A stretch of DNA of 64,000 bases from the NCBI GenBank assembly GCA_963664245.1, contig OY760934.1, positions 3,658,001 through 3,722,000 of the forward strand, in the 5' to 3' direction. The DNA is from GCA-2711565 sp963664245. Its GTDB lineage: Bacteria; Bacteroidota; Bacteroidia; Bacteroidales; GCA-2711565. A program made the translations under genes and the position numbers. Positions 50,727 through 60,131 of the stretch are shown one piece after another; the first letter of the stretch is position 1, and the number at the start of each line of letters is the position of its first letter. The notes under the pieces were generated by a model, which was not told where the DNA came from, made no database searches, and was given only the letters and a program-made list of their open reading frames with translations.

Positions 50727-50755
50727 AATTGTAGGCTTGTTAACACAAAGATAAA

Positions 50756-50791
50756 ATAAAAAAGCCCTGCTTCGGTGATGAAACAGAGCTT
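50756..50791 (-). terminator. Terminator of the universal stress protein gene
   Basis: On the minus strand AAGCTCTGTTTC pairs with GAAGCAGGGCTT (12 bp with two G-U pairs), followed by six T. It lies just after the stop of the stress protein gene and before ligA. Confidence 0.85.
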
Positions 50792-50812
50792 AGATATCGT
50801 TAAAATCGATTC

Positions 50813-51616
50813 TTATCTTGAAATAATTTTTTTCCAGTTTACTTCGCGCGGGTTGATACACATTACAGGAATTTGCGATTGGTTGAAGATGATGTCTTCG
50901 TCATAACTTCCTAAAATAAAGCTTAAGCTTTTTGAAGGATTAGTCATAATCATGATTAATTCGGAATTAATTGAAGTGGCATAATCAATCACTTGTTTTT
51001 CGAATCCTGATGATTTTTCGCTAACTTTTACATCATATTCAATGCCATTTTCATCAAAATGTTTCGTAATCAAAGCAACGGCTTTATCAATGGCTTCGCC
51101 GGCCAATTGATAAATATGGATTTTAGCTTTAAATTCTTTGGCAATATACTCAGCCCATTTTGTTTTATCCCAAGGACCGTAATCGCTGGTAATAGGAAGA
51201 ACGATTTCGTTGAATTTGTCGAATGCTCTTTTTTGAACAACGATAACAGGGATTTCTGAGCTGGTAACCACTTTAAGGGCAAAACTTCCGGTGAGTTTCT
51301 GCATGCCTACTTTTCCGTGAGTCCCCATGTAAATAAGCCTTGCGCCTAAATCTTTGGCAACTTCGGCAATGGTTGAAAAGATGCTGCCTTTTTTGGCTAA
51401 GGTTTCTACTTCAACGTTGAATTTTGCTTTGGTTTCTTCGGCAAGTTTTGCTAATTTTTCTTCAGCATTTACGTCTTCGTTCGATTCGGTGATGTGAAGA
51501 ATACAGACTTTATAACCCAGGTTTTGGGCGGCTTTTGCTGCTAGATTGATTGCATTTTGTCCAACTTCCGTGAAGTCAGTGGGAACTAATAAAAGATTAT
51601 TCATAGTTGTGTCCAT
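50813..51616 (-). CDS. Universal stress protein, two UspA domains
   Basis: A 267-residue protein. Residues 5-140 form a full UspA domain (NLLLVPTDFTEVGQNAINLA at the start, IYMGTHGKVGMQKLTGSFA as the nucleotide-binding end). Residues about 150-265 form a second, degenerate copy (NEIVLPITSDYGPWDKTKWA, then ELIMIMTNPS). Tandem UspA proteins of this kind are common in the group and respond to starvation or redox stress. Met5 is an alternative start. Monocistronic. Confidence 0.92.
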   Translation of the reverse strand: MDTTMNNLLLVPTDFTEVGQNAINLAAKAAQNLGYKVCILHITESNEDVNAEEKLAKLAEETKAKFNVEVETLAKKGSIFSTIAEVAKDLGARLIYMGTHGKVGMQKLTGSFALKVVTSSEIPVIVVQKRAFDKFNEIVLPITSDYGPWDKTKWAEYIAKEFKAKIHIYQLAGEAIDKAVALITKHFDENGIEYDVKVSEKSSGFEKQVIDYATSINSELIMIMTNPSKSLSFILGSYDEDIIFNQSQIPVMCINPREVNWKKIISR

Positions 51617-51687
51617 TTATGATCAAAACTTTATAATTAATTATTATTTGGTCAAACAAATATAGAAAACATTTTTAGTTAAAAAAA

Positions 51688-52287
51688 TTAAAATTTCCCA
51701 GATTTAAAATTCAGTAATTCTTTAACTTGTCTGAGATTTTCTTCTTTATATTTTTGTCTCATCTTGCGGGCTTCTTGGGTGTAAAATTCGTGCGAACCCA
51801 AAAAATCAACCTGCAACTGGTACCATTCCAGTATAGATAATTTCTTAACATTTTGGGTGATCCATTCGTGTCTGAGTTGCAGCGAGGTCATGAAATATTC
51901 TTCGCGCCCAAGGTATTCAAGATCGGCATCGCACAATATTTGCGATAAAAAAGTTTGTGCCCCCTGCGGAAGTTTGGTCGTCATAATCATGTCTGCAATT
52001 TTATCAATATCTTCATCGCTGTACTCAAACCGGGGAAGTACTTCTTTGATAATTTCAACCGAAGCTTCTTCATGTCCTATATACCTGAGCAACATGCCTG
52101 AATCGTGATAAACAGCGGCAGTTTTTAGTAAGATAAGATCGTTTCCGCTAATGTTTTCATGCTCGGCGATGATGGTTGCCGAGTTCAATACATCGAGAGT
52201 ATGATCCAAGTTGTGGTATACCAGATCCGGGTTTAGTTCCCGTTGTATTTTTTCCAAGATATAAGCCTTCGCACCTGCAAAATCCAT
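51688..52287 (-). CDS. HD-domain metal-dependent phosphohydrolase
   Basis: A 199-residue HD protein. Metal-binding residues are visible as YHNLDHTLDVL (His-x3-His type), AAVYHDSGML (the HD pair), GHEEASVEI and ILCDADLEYLG (distal Asp). It is encoded 6 bp after a membrane adenylate cyclase and must be co-transcribed. Degradation of a cyclic nucleotide, or hydrolysis of a related signal, is a reasonable inference, but HD proteins are too varied to be sure. Confidence 0.8.
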   Translation of the reverse strand: MDFAGAKAYILEKIQRELNPDLVYHNLDHTLDVLNSATIIAEHENISGNDLILLKTAAVYHDSGMLLRYIGHEEASVEIIKEVLPRFEYSDEDIDKIADMIMTTKLPQGAQTFLSQILCDADLEYLGREEYFMTSLQLRHEWITQNVKKLSILEWYQLQVDFLGSHEFYTQEARKMRQKYKEENLRQVKELLNFKSGKF

Positions 52288-52293
52288 AATGTT

Positions 52294-54399
52294 TTATTTT
52301 TCTTGAATAATCTCTATTCCATCCCAGTTTACCGGAACCCCTTTTTTTAAGAAGTTGTTACAGCGTTTCGAGTATATTTCTGCAGCCTGATCTTTCGGAT
52401 TGACTTTCAGAACTTCTTCGAAGATGGGAAGGGCGAGTTTAAATTCTTTGTTTTTGTAATATTGTAGAGCTTTGGCGAATTCAGTTTTTGTTTGCATTTT
52501 TAATTCTTTGATTTCTCTGGGTTCTCCATCAAGCAATTCAAAAATATAAACGGCTTCCTTTTTACCTTTCACTTTTACAATATCGATAAAACGGTAGTTG
52601 TACTGTCCGGGATCACTCAGTTTAATGAGCGTATCTTCCGACAGTATGATGGAGCTTCCGTAAATTTTTGTTAGTCCCTCAAGCCTTGATGCAAGATTTA
52701 CAGAATCGGAAATCACGGTGCCATCCATGCGGCCTTCACCGCCAACAATACCCAGCATGAGGTTTCCGGTGTGCAGACCAATTCCTGCGTCGATGGGTTC
52801 TTTCCCAAATTGACTGATGACATGGTTGAACTCGGTGAGTTTGATTCTCATTTCGATGGCTGCGTTGATAGCATCTTCCGGGCGCTCGCTAAACAGGGCC
52901 ATGATAGAGTCGCCCATAAACTTATCGATGAAACCGCGGTTGGTGCGGATTACAGGTTCCATGTGGCCCAGGTAGTTATTTAAAAAATCAAAGTTTTCTT
53001 TTGGGGTCATTTCTTCCGATATGCTGGTGAACTTGCGTATATCAGAAAAAAGAATGGTCATTTCTTTTTGAATCTGGTCGCCCAGGTTAATATCGGCAAT
53101 GCTTTCTTTTCCAAGAAATTCGATGAATTGCCGGGGTACAAAACGAGAATTGGCCTGGTTGATGCGCGAAATACTTAAAATGTAGTCTTTTAGTTTTTCC
53201 GACATTTCGTTAAATCCTTCGGTCAGTTCCCCGATTTCGTCATTGGTTCGGACAATCGAATATTGGTTTAGTTCTCCCTGGCCGGTTAGTTGCATGTTTT
53301 TAAGCAATTCTTTTACCGGATGAACAATGCCCATGGTGGTCCAGCGGATAAAGATAATTACATAAATCAATGAAATGAAAATGCCTGTAAATATACCTGC
53401 ATTCATTAGAAGATTATCAAATGCATTAACATAAGATAGACCGGAGTATTGGTTATTTCCAATATTTTTAAATAGTTCAAAATACTTTCCAAATAAAATT
53501 TTTACCTGGTCATCAGAAAAGCTTTCTATTCCAAGTTCTGCAATTTTTGTAGAACTGAGTAAAATATAAAAAATTACAATGATTAAAGGAAAAAGTGTGG
53601 TCATCCCACTGTTTACCCATAACCTGTTTTTAATCTTCCCAACTTTTATCTTAAAAACCCTTCGTTTTAATTCATCTTCGGTAAAAACATATTCAATATA
53701 TTTAAGTTGAACCCTGTGCTTTTGCCAGTTGTAAACAAATGCAACAGTAAGTATTGCGGCCAGGATGGAAATAAAAGTAAATTGTAAATATAATGTGTAG
53801 AAAGTTTCTTCAAATCCTTGACGATAGATTAATTTATAAATCATGTAAATGATGGCGATCCCGTATGCAGCCATTATGATTATGCTATTCCCCAAAGGCG
53901 TATTGTTTAAAAACTTTTTACAGTATTTATTGAGCTTTTCGGGGATTGGCTTGTCTCTTCTTTTCTTTTTAAATAGGATTTTAAATGGCATATTGTATGC
54001 TAATCCGACAAGAAAGCTTAGTAAAAGAAGTTTGAAAAGAACCATTGCCGTTTCATAAATCCTTGATTCACTTGAAGTGTCTGTAGGTGTTATAACGATA
54101 GAGTCCTCTTTTGCTTTAAGAGAATCTGGTAAAGCTGTGCCGTAATTTAGTTCCGAAATACCATTATTATATTTCTCAGGATTTAAAGAATCAACGGTTG
54201 TGTTAATATTCTCCAAATTTAAATTTAAGGAATCTGTAAGTTTTACAGGCTCTTCATTATTTATGCTAATGGCCGGTTGGTATTTTAGTAAAAGAATTCC
54301 AAGTATAGGCATTACCAAAAAGAAATACAGCAAAGTAGAGATTATATAAATCCTTAAACCATAATATTTGGGGACGTATTTTTTTTTCTTTTTTGCCAT
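52294..54399 (-). CDS. Membrane-bound class III adenylate cyclase
   Basis: A 701-residue protein with about five or six transmembrane segments between residues 15 and 360. A HAMP-like linker follows (HPVKELLKNMQLTGQGELNQ, about 365-415). The class III cyclase domain spans about 450-620, with metal-binding aspartates in MTILFSDIRKFTSISEEM and DKFMGDSIMALF and with DGTVISDSVNLASRLEGL. A TPR-like tail closes the protein. Its product is probably cAMP. It heads a two-gene operon with the HD protein. A Ser/Asn-rich periplasmic loop (about 38-110) could sense a signal. Confidence 0.9.
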   Translation of the reverse strand: MAKKKKKYVPKYYGLRIYIISTLLYFFLVMPILGILLLKYQPAISINNEEPVKLTDSLNLNLENINTTVDSLNPEKYNNGISELNYGTALPDSLKAKEDSIVITPTDTSSESRIYETAMVLFKLLLLSFLVGLAYNMPFKILFKKKRRDKPIPEKLNKYCKKFLNNTPLGNSIIIMAAYGIAIIYMIYKLIYRQGFEETFYTLYLQFTFISILAAILTVAFVYNWQKHRVQLKYIEYVFTEDELKRRVFKIKVGKIKNRLWVNSGMTTLFPLIIVIFYILLSSTKIAELGIESFSDDQVKILFGKYFELFKNIGNNQYSGLSYVNAFDNLLMNAGIFTGIFISLIYVIIFIRWTTMGIVHPVKELLKNMQLTGQGELNQYSIVRTNDEIGELTEGFNEMSEKLKDYILSISRINQANSRFVPRQFIEFLGKESIADINLGDQIQKEMTILFSDIRKFTSISEEMTPKENFDFLNNYLGHMEPVIRTNRGFIDKFMGDSIMALFSERPEDAINAAIEMRIKLTEFNHVISQFGKEPIDAGIGLHTGNLMLGIVGGEGRMDGTVISDSVNLASRLEGLTKIYGSSIILSEDTLIKLSDPGQYNYRFIDIVKVKGKKEAVYIFELLDGEPREIKELKMQTKTEFAKALQYYKNKEFKLALPIFEEVLKVNPKDQAAEIYSKRCNNFLKKGVPVNWDGIEIIQEK

Positions 54400-54472
54400 A
54401 TTTCCAGTTTCGGTGTAAAGATACTCGAATATACAGAAAAATGTTTCTTAAAATATTGTTAAGATAAAAAAA

Positions 54473-55678
54473 CTAATTTGATTTTTGAATCTGACGGAAC
54501 ACCCGCATTAAATTTCCGCCCCATATTTTTACAATGTCATCTTCGCTATAACCGCGTTTTACCAGCTCGTAGGTAATGTTTTCCATTTCGCTAACGTCTT
54601 TACAGTCAGACAATCCGCCGCCGCCATCAAAATCAGTTCCGATACCAACATGGTCAATCCCGATTAAATTTACGATATGGTCGATATGGTCAACAGCGTC
54701 GCTCACGGTAGCCAAAATAGGCGGATGGGTTTCATCGAGGGCATACCATTCGTGGCGAAGCTTTGCAAGCTCTTCTTTTGGAGAGTCCTCTGTAAGTTGA
54801 CTGAATCTTCTGCTAATGTCGTTGCGAATACTGTCTCTCTCGGGCTGGGGGGGAGGCGTTTTAACATAGTCGCTCAAAAGACACATTTGGATCACCCCTC
54901 CGTTTTCTTTCAGTTTTAGTAATAAACTGTCGGATAAATTCCGGGGATTGTTGCAGACAGCTTTTGCACAGGAGTGAGACGCAATTACCGGATCATCGGA
55001 TAATTCAATAACATCCAGAAAACTTTGGTCGGAAATGTGAGACACATCAATCATCATTCCCAGTCGGTTCATTTCTTTTACCACGTATTTTCCAAAAGTT
55101 GTAAGTCCGTTGTGCTCAATGGTGTCTGTTGACGAATCACAAATGTCGTTGTTTTTTGTATGGCAAAGGGTGATGTAACGAACACCTTTGTTGTAGTATT
55201 CTTCAACCAGCGAAATGTCGGTTCCAAGTGGATATCCGTTTTCCATGCCGATAAAAAATGCTTTTTTGCCTTGCTTTTCCAAATGGTATGCATCTTCGGG
55301 AGAGGTGGCGATTGCAGCTTTCTCCTGGTTTTTTTCAGCAACTTTGAAAATCGCTTCAATGATTTCATCGCAGGATGCTTTGGCACGTTGATTTCCTTCT
55401 TCGGTTCGGGGGCCCTGCCCCAAAAAGGCTGCAAGAAATATAGCATCCATCCCGCCTTCTTCCATGCGAGGAATATCTATTTTGCTTCGGTTCAATCCCC
55501 GGTTGTCTTTCCCAAAATCAAAGCCATCCCGGTTGAACCAAAGTGGAGTGTCGGTGTGAGAATCAACGGTTAAGGCTAATTGGTGGATGCGATGAGCTTC
55601 TTCCCTGATTTTTTTATCGGAAGAGCCGCAGGAAAAAAGAATAAAGGTTAATAAAATAAATGCTGCTAATTTTTTCAT
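54473..55678 (-). CDS. Membrane dipeptidase (M19) lipoprotein
   Basis: A 401-residue zinc dipeptidase of the renal dipeptidase family. Lipobox is LFSC. The metal ligands appear in TVDSHTDTPLW (His-x-Asp), IGMENGYPL (bridging Glu), IDVSHIS and VIASHSCAKA; GIDHVGIGTDFDGGGG completes the site. It would cleave dipeptides in the periplasm. I chose the ATG at 55678, which directly follows the YbaK-like stop and gives a proper signal peptide, over the ATG at 55705 inside that gene. Confidence 0.93.
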   Translation of the reverse strand: MKKLAAFILLTFILFSCGSSDKKIREEAHRIHQLALTVDSHTDTPLWFNRDGFDFGKDNRGLNRSKIDIPRMEEGGMDAIFLAAFLGQGPRTEEGNQRAKASCDEIIEAIFKVAEKNQEKAAIATSPEDAYHLEKQGKKAFFIGMENGYPLGTDISLVEEYYNKGVRYITLCHTKNNDICDSSTDTIEHNGLTTFGKYVVKEMNRLGMMIDVSHISDQSFLDVIELSDDPVIASHSCAKAVCNNPRNLSDSLLLKLKENGGVIQMCLLSDYVKTPPPQPERDSIRNDISRRFSQLTEDSPKEELAKLRHEWYALDETHPPILATVSDAVDHIDHIVNLIGIDHVGIGTDFDGGGGLSDCKDVSEMENITYELVKRGYSEDDIVKIWGGNLMRVFRQIQKSN

Positions 55679-55679
55679 G

Positions 55680-56174
55680 TTAATCATAAACCTGGATAAA
55701 TTCATACGTGTTTTTGCTCCATTCCATAAATTTTAAAAAATCTTGAAAAGAGATTACTAAGGTAGCAGTATTATCGTTTGGGTGAAAACTGATTCGTTCG
55801 GATTTTTTTAGGTTTTCGTCGATAAAAACGTGTACATGATTTTCGGTGTCGTTAATAAGCCCGAACGGAGATACGCTTCCGGGTTTTAATCCAAGATATT
55901 TATCCATGCGTTTTTCAGATGAGAAACTGATTTTCCCCTGTTTTAAGCGTTGTTCAAGATCATGGATCGCCAATGTTTGACGGTAATCGAGCAAAACAAG
56001 GTAGTGTTTGTTCCCTTTATGGTTCCTGAAAAAAAGATTTTTACAGTGCGCCGATTCCAGGTCGATCCAGTATTTTTTTGCTTCTTCAACGGTAGGAACC
56101 GCGGGGTGTTCGGTTATTATGTAATCAATATTAAGTTCTTTAAGAACCTCAAAAACTTTTGCTCTTCTGTTCAT
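55680..56174 (-). CDS. Aminoacyl-tRNA deacylase, YbaK/ProXp-ala family
   Basis: A 164-residue trans-editing enzyme that removes wrongly attached amino acids from tRNA, probably Ala-tRNA(Pro). The start VFEVLKELNIDYIITEHPAV is the family signature, and CKNLFFRNHKGNKHYLVLL and LGLKPGSVSPFGLIND (YbaK loop) follow. It lies 5 bp after uvrA and 1 bp before the dipeptidase start, so the three form a transcription unit. The exact substrate (Ala or Cys on tRNA-Pro) is not settled by sequence. Confidence 0.9.
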   Translation of the reverse strand: MNRRAKVFEVLKELNIDYIITEHPAVPTVEEAKKYWIDLESAHCKNLFFRNHKGNKHYLVLLDYRQTLAIHDLEQRLKQGKISFSSEKRMDKYLGLKPGSVSPFGLINDTENHVHVFIDENLKKSERISFHPNDNTATLVISFQDFLKFMEWSKNTYEFIQVYD

Positions 56175-56179
56175 GATAC

Positions 56180-58993
56180 TTATAATTTGCCGGTCAAAAA
56201 TTTCCCGGTGTATGATGTTTTACAGTTTACGATGTTTTCCGGGATGCCTTCAAAAACAATGTTCCCGCCTTGGTTTCCGCCTTCCGGCCCGAGGTCGATG
56301 AGCCAGTCGGCCGATTTTATGATTTCGGTATTGTGTTCGATAATTAGCACGGTATGCCCGTTTTTTATCAGGGCGTTGAATGCATCAAGTAGTTTAGAAA
56401 TATCGTGAAAATGAAGCCCGGTAGTTGGTTCGTCGAAAATAAAAAGGGTAGGGGTGGCAGCTGTTCCTTTTGACAAAAAATAAGCCAGTTTGATCCGCTG
56501 TGCTTCGCCACCGCTCATGGTTGACGAGGATTGCCCCAGCCCGAGGTATCCCAAGCCAACATCCTGCAATGGTTTTAGCTTCGCGACAATCCGTTTTTCG
56601 AGTGTAGATGTTTTTTCGGGTTCACTAAAAAAATCAATGGCCTGGTTGATGGTCATGTCAAGGATGTCAGAAATGTTTTTGTCTTTATATTTAATGTCCA
56701 GAACTTCCTCTTTAAAACGGCTTCCGTTGCAGGCCTCGCAGGTAAGCTGGATATCGGCCATAAATTGCATCTCGATTTTTACGGTTCCGTCGCCTTCGCA
56801 AACATCGCAGCGTCCGCCGGCAACATTAAACGAAAAATACCCCGGTTTAAATCCTCTGATCTGTGCCAGTTGTTGTTCGGCAAACAAGCTCCTGATTTCA
56901 TCGTAAGCTTTTACGTAGGTTGCCGGGTTTGAACGCGATGATCGCCCGATGGGGTTCTGGTCAATAAATTCCACTTCCGAAATCCGGTTTATGTCGCCGT
57001 TGATTTTGCTGTATTTTCCCGATTTTCCACTAAAGCCGCCAAAACGTTTTTTTAAGGCCGGGAATAGGACTGTTTTTACCAGCGAAGATTTTCCTGAACC
57101 GCTAACCCCGGTAATAACAGTCATAATGTTTAAAGGAATTTTTACGTCAATATTTTTAAGGTTATTTTCCTGCGCCCCGTTAATTTCAATAAAATCGTTC
57201 CATTTTCTTCGAACCTTCGGGATTTCGATTTTCTTTTTCCCGTTCATGTATTGAGCCGTGAGGGATTTCTCTTCTTTCCGGAGCTTCTCGAAATTCCCCT
57301 GGAAAACTAATTCTCCGCCATTCATACCGGCCATAGGGCCAATGTCGATAATTTCGTCGGCGGCACGGATGATATCTTCGTCGTGTTCAACCACGATAAC
57401 GGTGTTCCCCAAATCGCGTAATTTTAAAAGAACGCCAATCAGTTGTTTGGTGTCGCGTGGATGAAGCCCGATGCTGGGTTCGTCGAGGATGTACATGGAA
57501 CCAACCAGACTGCTACCCAGCGAAGTTGCCAGATTGATTCGTTGTGATTCTCCACCCGACAAAGTGTTTGATTTACGGTTGAGGTTTAAATAGCCGAGGC
57601 CCACATCGTTTAAAAACTGGAGCCGGTTTGTGATTTCCATGAGCAGGCGTTTTGAAACGGCTTTGTCGTATTCGTCCAGTTCAATGTTTTTGAAAAATTC
57701 CAGCAATTGGTTGATGGGCATCAGCACCAGTTCTGAAATTGATTTTTTGGCAACTTTAACAAAGTTTGCATCGCTTCGTAAACGGGTTCCTTTACATTCG
57801 GGACATTCTGTTTTGCCTCGGTAACGCGAAAGCATCACCCGGTACTGGACTTTATAGGTTTGTTCTTCCACATGCTTGAAGAAAGCATCGATGCCTTCGA
57901 AATACTCGTTGCCGGTCCAAAGCAATTCTTTTTGTCCCTCGGTAAGTTTGTAATAGGGTGTGTGTATAGGGAACTCAAATTTGTAAGCGTTCAAAACCAG
58001 GGCTTCTTTCCATTCGCCCATTTTTTCACCTTTCCAGCAGGCAACGGCTCCGTCATAAACCGAAAGTGATTTATCGGGAATGACCAATTCGGGATCAATG
58101 CCGATAATACTTCCGAAGCCTTCGCAGGTTTTACAAGCCCCGAACGGATTGTTGAACGTGAAAAAGTTGACGTTTGGTTCTTCAAACTCGATGCCGTCCA
58201 GTTCAAATTTGTTAGAGAAGTTTACAATCTTCGAACCCGAATCATTTTCGTAATAAATGAAACAATTGCTGCGTCCTTCGTAATAGGCGGTTTGAACCGA
58301 ATCGGCAATGCGGTTCTTTAAATCTTCATCGTCGTTTTTAACAAGCAGGCGGTCGATTAAAATGAATAAATCTTTGTTTGTGAAGGATGCCGATTCTTCA
58401 AGAATTTCGTCAATCTTGATAACTTTGTTATTTTGGAAAACCCGGCTAAATCCTTGCTGACGCAATATATTCAGGTGCTCTTTTAAATTGCGTCCGTTTT
58501 CTAATTCGATGGGAGCCAACACTTGAACTTTGGTGTTTTCTTCCAGATTTAAAATAAAATCGGTAACATCGGAAACTTTATGGCGTTTTACCTGTTGACC
58601 AGATTTTGGCGAAAATGTTTTCCCAATGCGGGCATATAAAAGTTTCAGGTATTCGTAAACTTCGGTTGAGGTTCCTACCGTAGAGCGAGGATTTCGCGTA
58701 TTTACTTTTTGCTCGATGGCAATGGCTGGAGCAATCCCTTTAATGTAATCAACCTCTGGCTTACTCATCCGACCCAGGAATTGTCGGGCATAAGAGCTCA
58801 AACTTTCTACATAACGGCGCTGTCCATCGGCGTATAGGGTGTCAAAAGCCAGGCTTGATTTGCCAGAGCCGGATAGTCCGGTGATGACGATAAATTTATT
58901 TCTGGGTATTGCAACACTCAGGTTCTTAAGGTTATGAACCCTTGCATTTTTAATAATTATATACTCTTTGCTGTTAAGTTTGTCGAAATCCAT
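56180..58993 (-). CDS. uvrA: Excinuclease ABC subunit A
   Basis: Damage-recognition ATPase of nucleotide excision repair. A 937-residue protein with two ABC modules: Walker A GLSGSGKSSLAFDTLYADGQ (about 38-57) and GVSGSGKSSLVKTVLFPAL (about 640). The signatures are LSGGESQRI and MSGGEAQRIKL. Zinc motifs are CKTCEGFGS, CPECKGTRL and CDVCEGDGTV...CEACNGSRF. The length is normal. It leads a three-gene unit with the deacylase and dipeptidase; only uvrA has an obvious repair role. Confidence 0.97.
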   Translation of the reverse strand: MDFDKLNSKEYIIIKNARVHNLKNLSVAIPRNKFIVITGLSGSGKSSLAFDTLYADGQRRYVESLSSYARQFLGRMSKPEVDYIKGIAPAIAIEQKVNTRNPRSTVGTSTEVYEYLKLLYARIGKTFSPKSGQQVKRHKVSDVTDFILNLEENTKVQVLAPIELENGRNLKEHLNILRQQGFSRVFQNNKVIKIDEILEESASFTNKDLFILIDRLLVKNDDEDLKNRIADSVQTAYYEGRSNCFIYYENDSGSKIVNFSNKFELDGIEFEEPNVNFFTFNNPFGACKTCEGFGSIIGIDPELVIPDKSLSVYDGAVACWKGEKMGEWKEALVLNAYKFEFPIHTPYYKLTEGQKELLWTGNEYFEGIDAFFKHVEEQTYKVQYRVMLSRYRGKTECPECKGTRLRSDANFVKVAKKSISELVLMPINQLLEFFKNIELDEYDKAVSKRLLMEITNRLQFLNDVGLGYLNLNRKSNTLSGGESQRINLATSLGSSLVGSMYILDEPSIGLHPRDTKQLIGVLLKLRDLGNTVIVVEHDEDIIRAADEIIDIGPMAGMNGGELVFQGNFEKLRKEEKSLTAQYMNGKKKIEIPKVRRKWNDFIEINGAQENNLKNIDVKIPLNIMTVITGVSGSGKSSLVKTVLFPALKKRFGGFSGKSGKYSKINGDINRISEVEFIDQNPIGRSSRSNPATYVKAYDEIRSLFAEQQLAQIRGFKPGYFSFNVAGGRCDVCEGDGTVKIEMQFMADIQLTCEACNGSRFKEEVLDIKYKDKNISDILDMTINQAIDFFSEPEKTSTLEKRIVAKLKPLQDVGLGYLGLGQSSSTMSGGEAQRIKLAYFLSKGTAATPTLFIFDEPTTGLHFHDISKLLDAFNALIKNGHTVLIIEHNTEIIKSADWLIDLGPEGGNQGGNIVFEGIPENIVNCKTSYTGKFLTGKL

Positions 58994-59038
58994 TCTCTCT
59001 TGAAGCCTAATAAAATTTCCGCTAAATTATCAATAATA

Positions 59039-59069
59039 TTTGCATCATTAAACAATAATGCTATATTTG
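59039..59069 (+). promoter_or_regulatory. Promoter of the second ECF sigma gene
   Basis: TTTG at 59039-59042, 19 bp spacer and TATATTTG at 59062-59069 match both consensus elements. Transcription should begin near 59075, leaving a leader of about 105 nt before the ATG at 59182, long for this genome. Confidence 0.68.
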
Positions 59070-59181
59070 CATGTACTAAAGCGGTTGTTAGACCGTGAAA
59101 AACTTAAAATTTTTAAACTATCCAAAATTATAGGAGGGGTGCTATCGAGAAATATCTACACTGATTGTTAAAATTTTGATT

Positions 59182-59781
59182 ATGACTAAACGCATCAATT
59201 TAAATGCGCCATCTGATAAAGAATTAGTAAGTAGATATTTAAATGGCGAACACCAAAGCCTCGAAAAACTTATTAATCGTCACCAGAATAAAATCTATGC
59301 TTATATTGTTATGCTTGTAAAAGATAAACAATTGGCCGATGATTTATTTCAAGATACTTTTATAAAAGCGATTAATACCATGCGGGCCGGTTCTTACAAA
59401 GAAGAAGGGAAATTTATTCAGTGGATTATGCGGATTGCCCATAATTTAATCATCGATCATTTCAGGAGGGTGAAACGGATTCCAGTGGTGGATAATGCTA
59501 ATGAAAACTTTGATATTTTCGATTCCATTTCGGAAAATTCACCGTCAATCGAAGAGCAGTTGGTTATGAACCAGATTTTAAGTGATGTTAAAAAACTGAT
59601 TGCTTATTTGCCGGATGAACAACGGGAAGTGCTCGAAATGCGTTACTATTCAGGGATGAGTTTTAAGGATATTGCCGAGCAAACCGATGTTAGCATAAAT
59701 ACGGCTCTCGGACGTATGCGGTATGCATTGATCAATTTGAGAAAAATTGTGGAAGAAAATGAAATGATTTTGACAAAATAA
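59182..59781 (+). CDS. RNA polymerase sigma factor, ECF type
   Basis: A 199-residue sigma-70 family protein with region 2 (HQNKIYAYIVMLVKDKQLAD, then FIQWIMRIAHNLIIDHFRRV) and region 4 (LPDEQREVLEMRYYSGMSFK, then DIAEQTDVSINTALGRMRYA). I chose the ATG at 59182 (MTKRIN) over a TTG at 59176. Nothing like an anti-sigma gene follows, so control may lie in the long leader or in expression level. A 69-residue protein gene follows after 73 bp. Confidence 0.92.
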   Translation: MTKRINLNAPSDKELVSRYLNGEHQSLEKLINRHQNKIYAYIVMLVKDKQLADDLFQDTFIKAINTMRAGSYKEEGKFIQWIMRIAHNLIIDHFRRVKRIPVVDNANENFDIFDSISENSPSIEEQLVMNQILSDVKKLIAYLPDEQREVLEMRYYSGMSFKDIAEQTDVSINTALGRMRYALINLRKIVEENEMILTK

Positions 59782-59854
59782 AATAATCGGGCATAATAAA
59801 CTCAGATTATTGTCGTTATCAACTTGAAACTAATTATTAACTAATTCTTTTTAC

Positions 59855-60064
59855 ATGAAGAAATTCTCTACTATTGATGAAAACATACTGCTAACAAATA
59901 AATATCCGAAAGACATTAAGTTGTTTCTAAACTTCGAAATAGAACGGGTAAGGATAATGACAATGAATCCGGGTGAGGTTGCAGTAAAAAACATTTTGAA
60001 CTATTCAAAAGCTTTATCCGTCCATAAAACAAAAAAAGATGTGGTAAATGTGGTTTTAAACTAA
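59855..60064 (+). CDS. Small conserved-looking protein downstream of the sigma gene
   Basis: A 69-residue protein (MKKFSTIDENILLTNKYPKD, then IKLFLNFEIERVRIMTMNPG) with a polar C-terminus (SVHKTKKDVVNVVLN). There is no signal peptide or transmembrane helix. No family recognised. It lies between the sigma gene and a terminator and probably shares the sigma transcript. Coding is supported by normal codon use and by the terminator directly after its stop. Confidence 0.65.
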   Translation: MKKFSTIDENILLTNKYPKDIKLFLNFEIERVRIMTMNPGEVAVKNILNYSKALSVHKTKKDVVNVVLN

Positions 60065-60086
60065 GTCAATTATTGATTATCTTTAG

Positions 60087-60117
60087 GTTCCGGTAAAAAA
60101 TTATCGGGACTTTTTTT
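60087..60117 (+). terminator. Terminator after the sigma transcription unit
   Basis: GTTCCGGTAA (60087-60096) pairs with TTATCGGGAC (60101-60110), including two G-U pairs, followed by seven T. Confidence 0.82.
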
Positions 60118-60131
60118 GTTTTTTAGTATAA

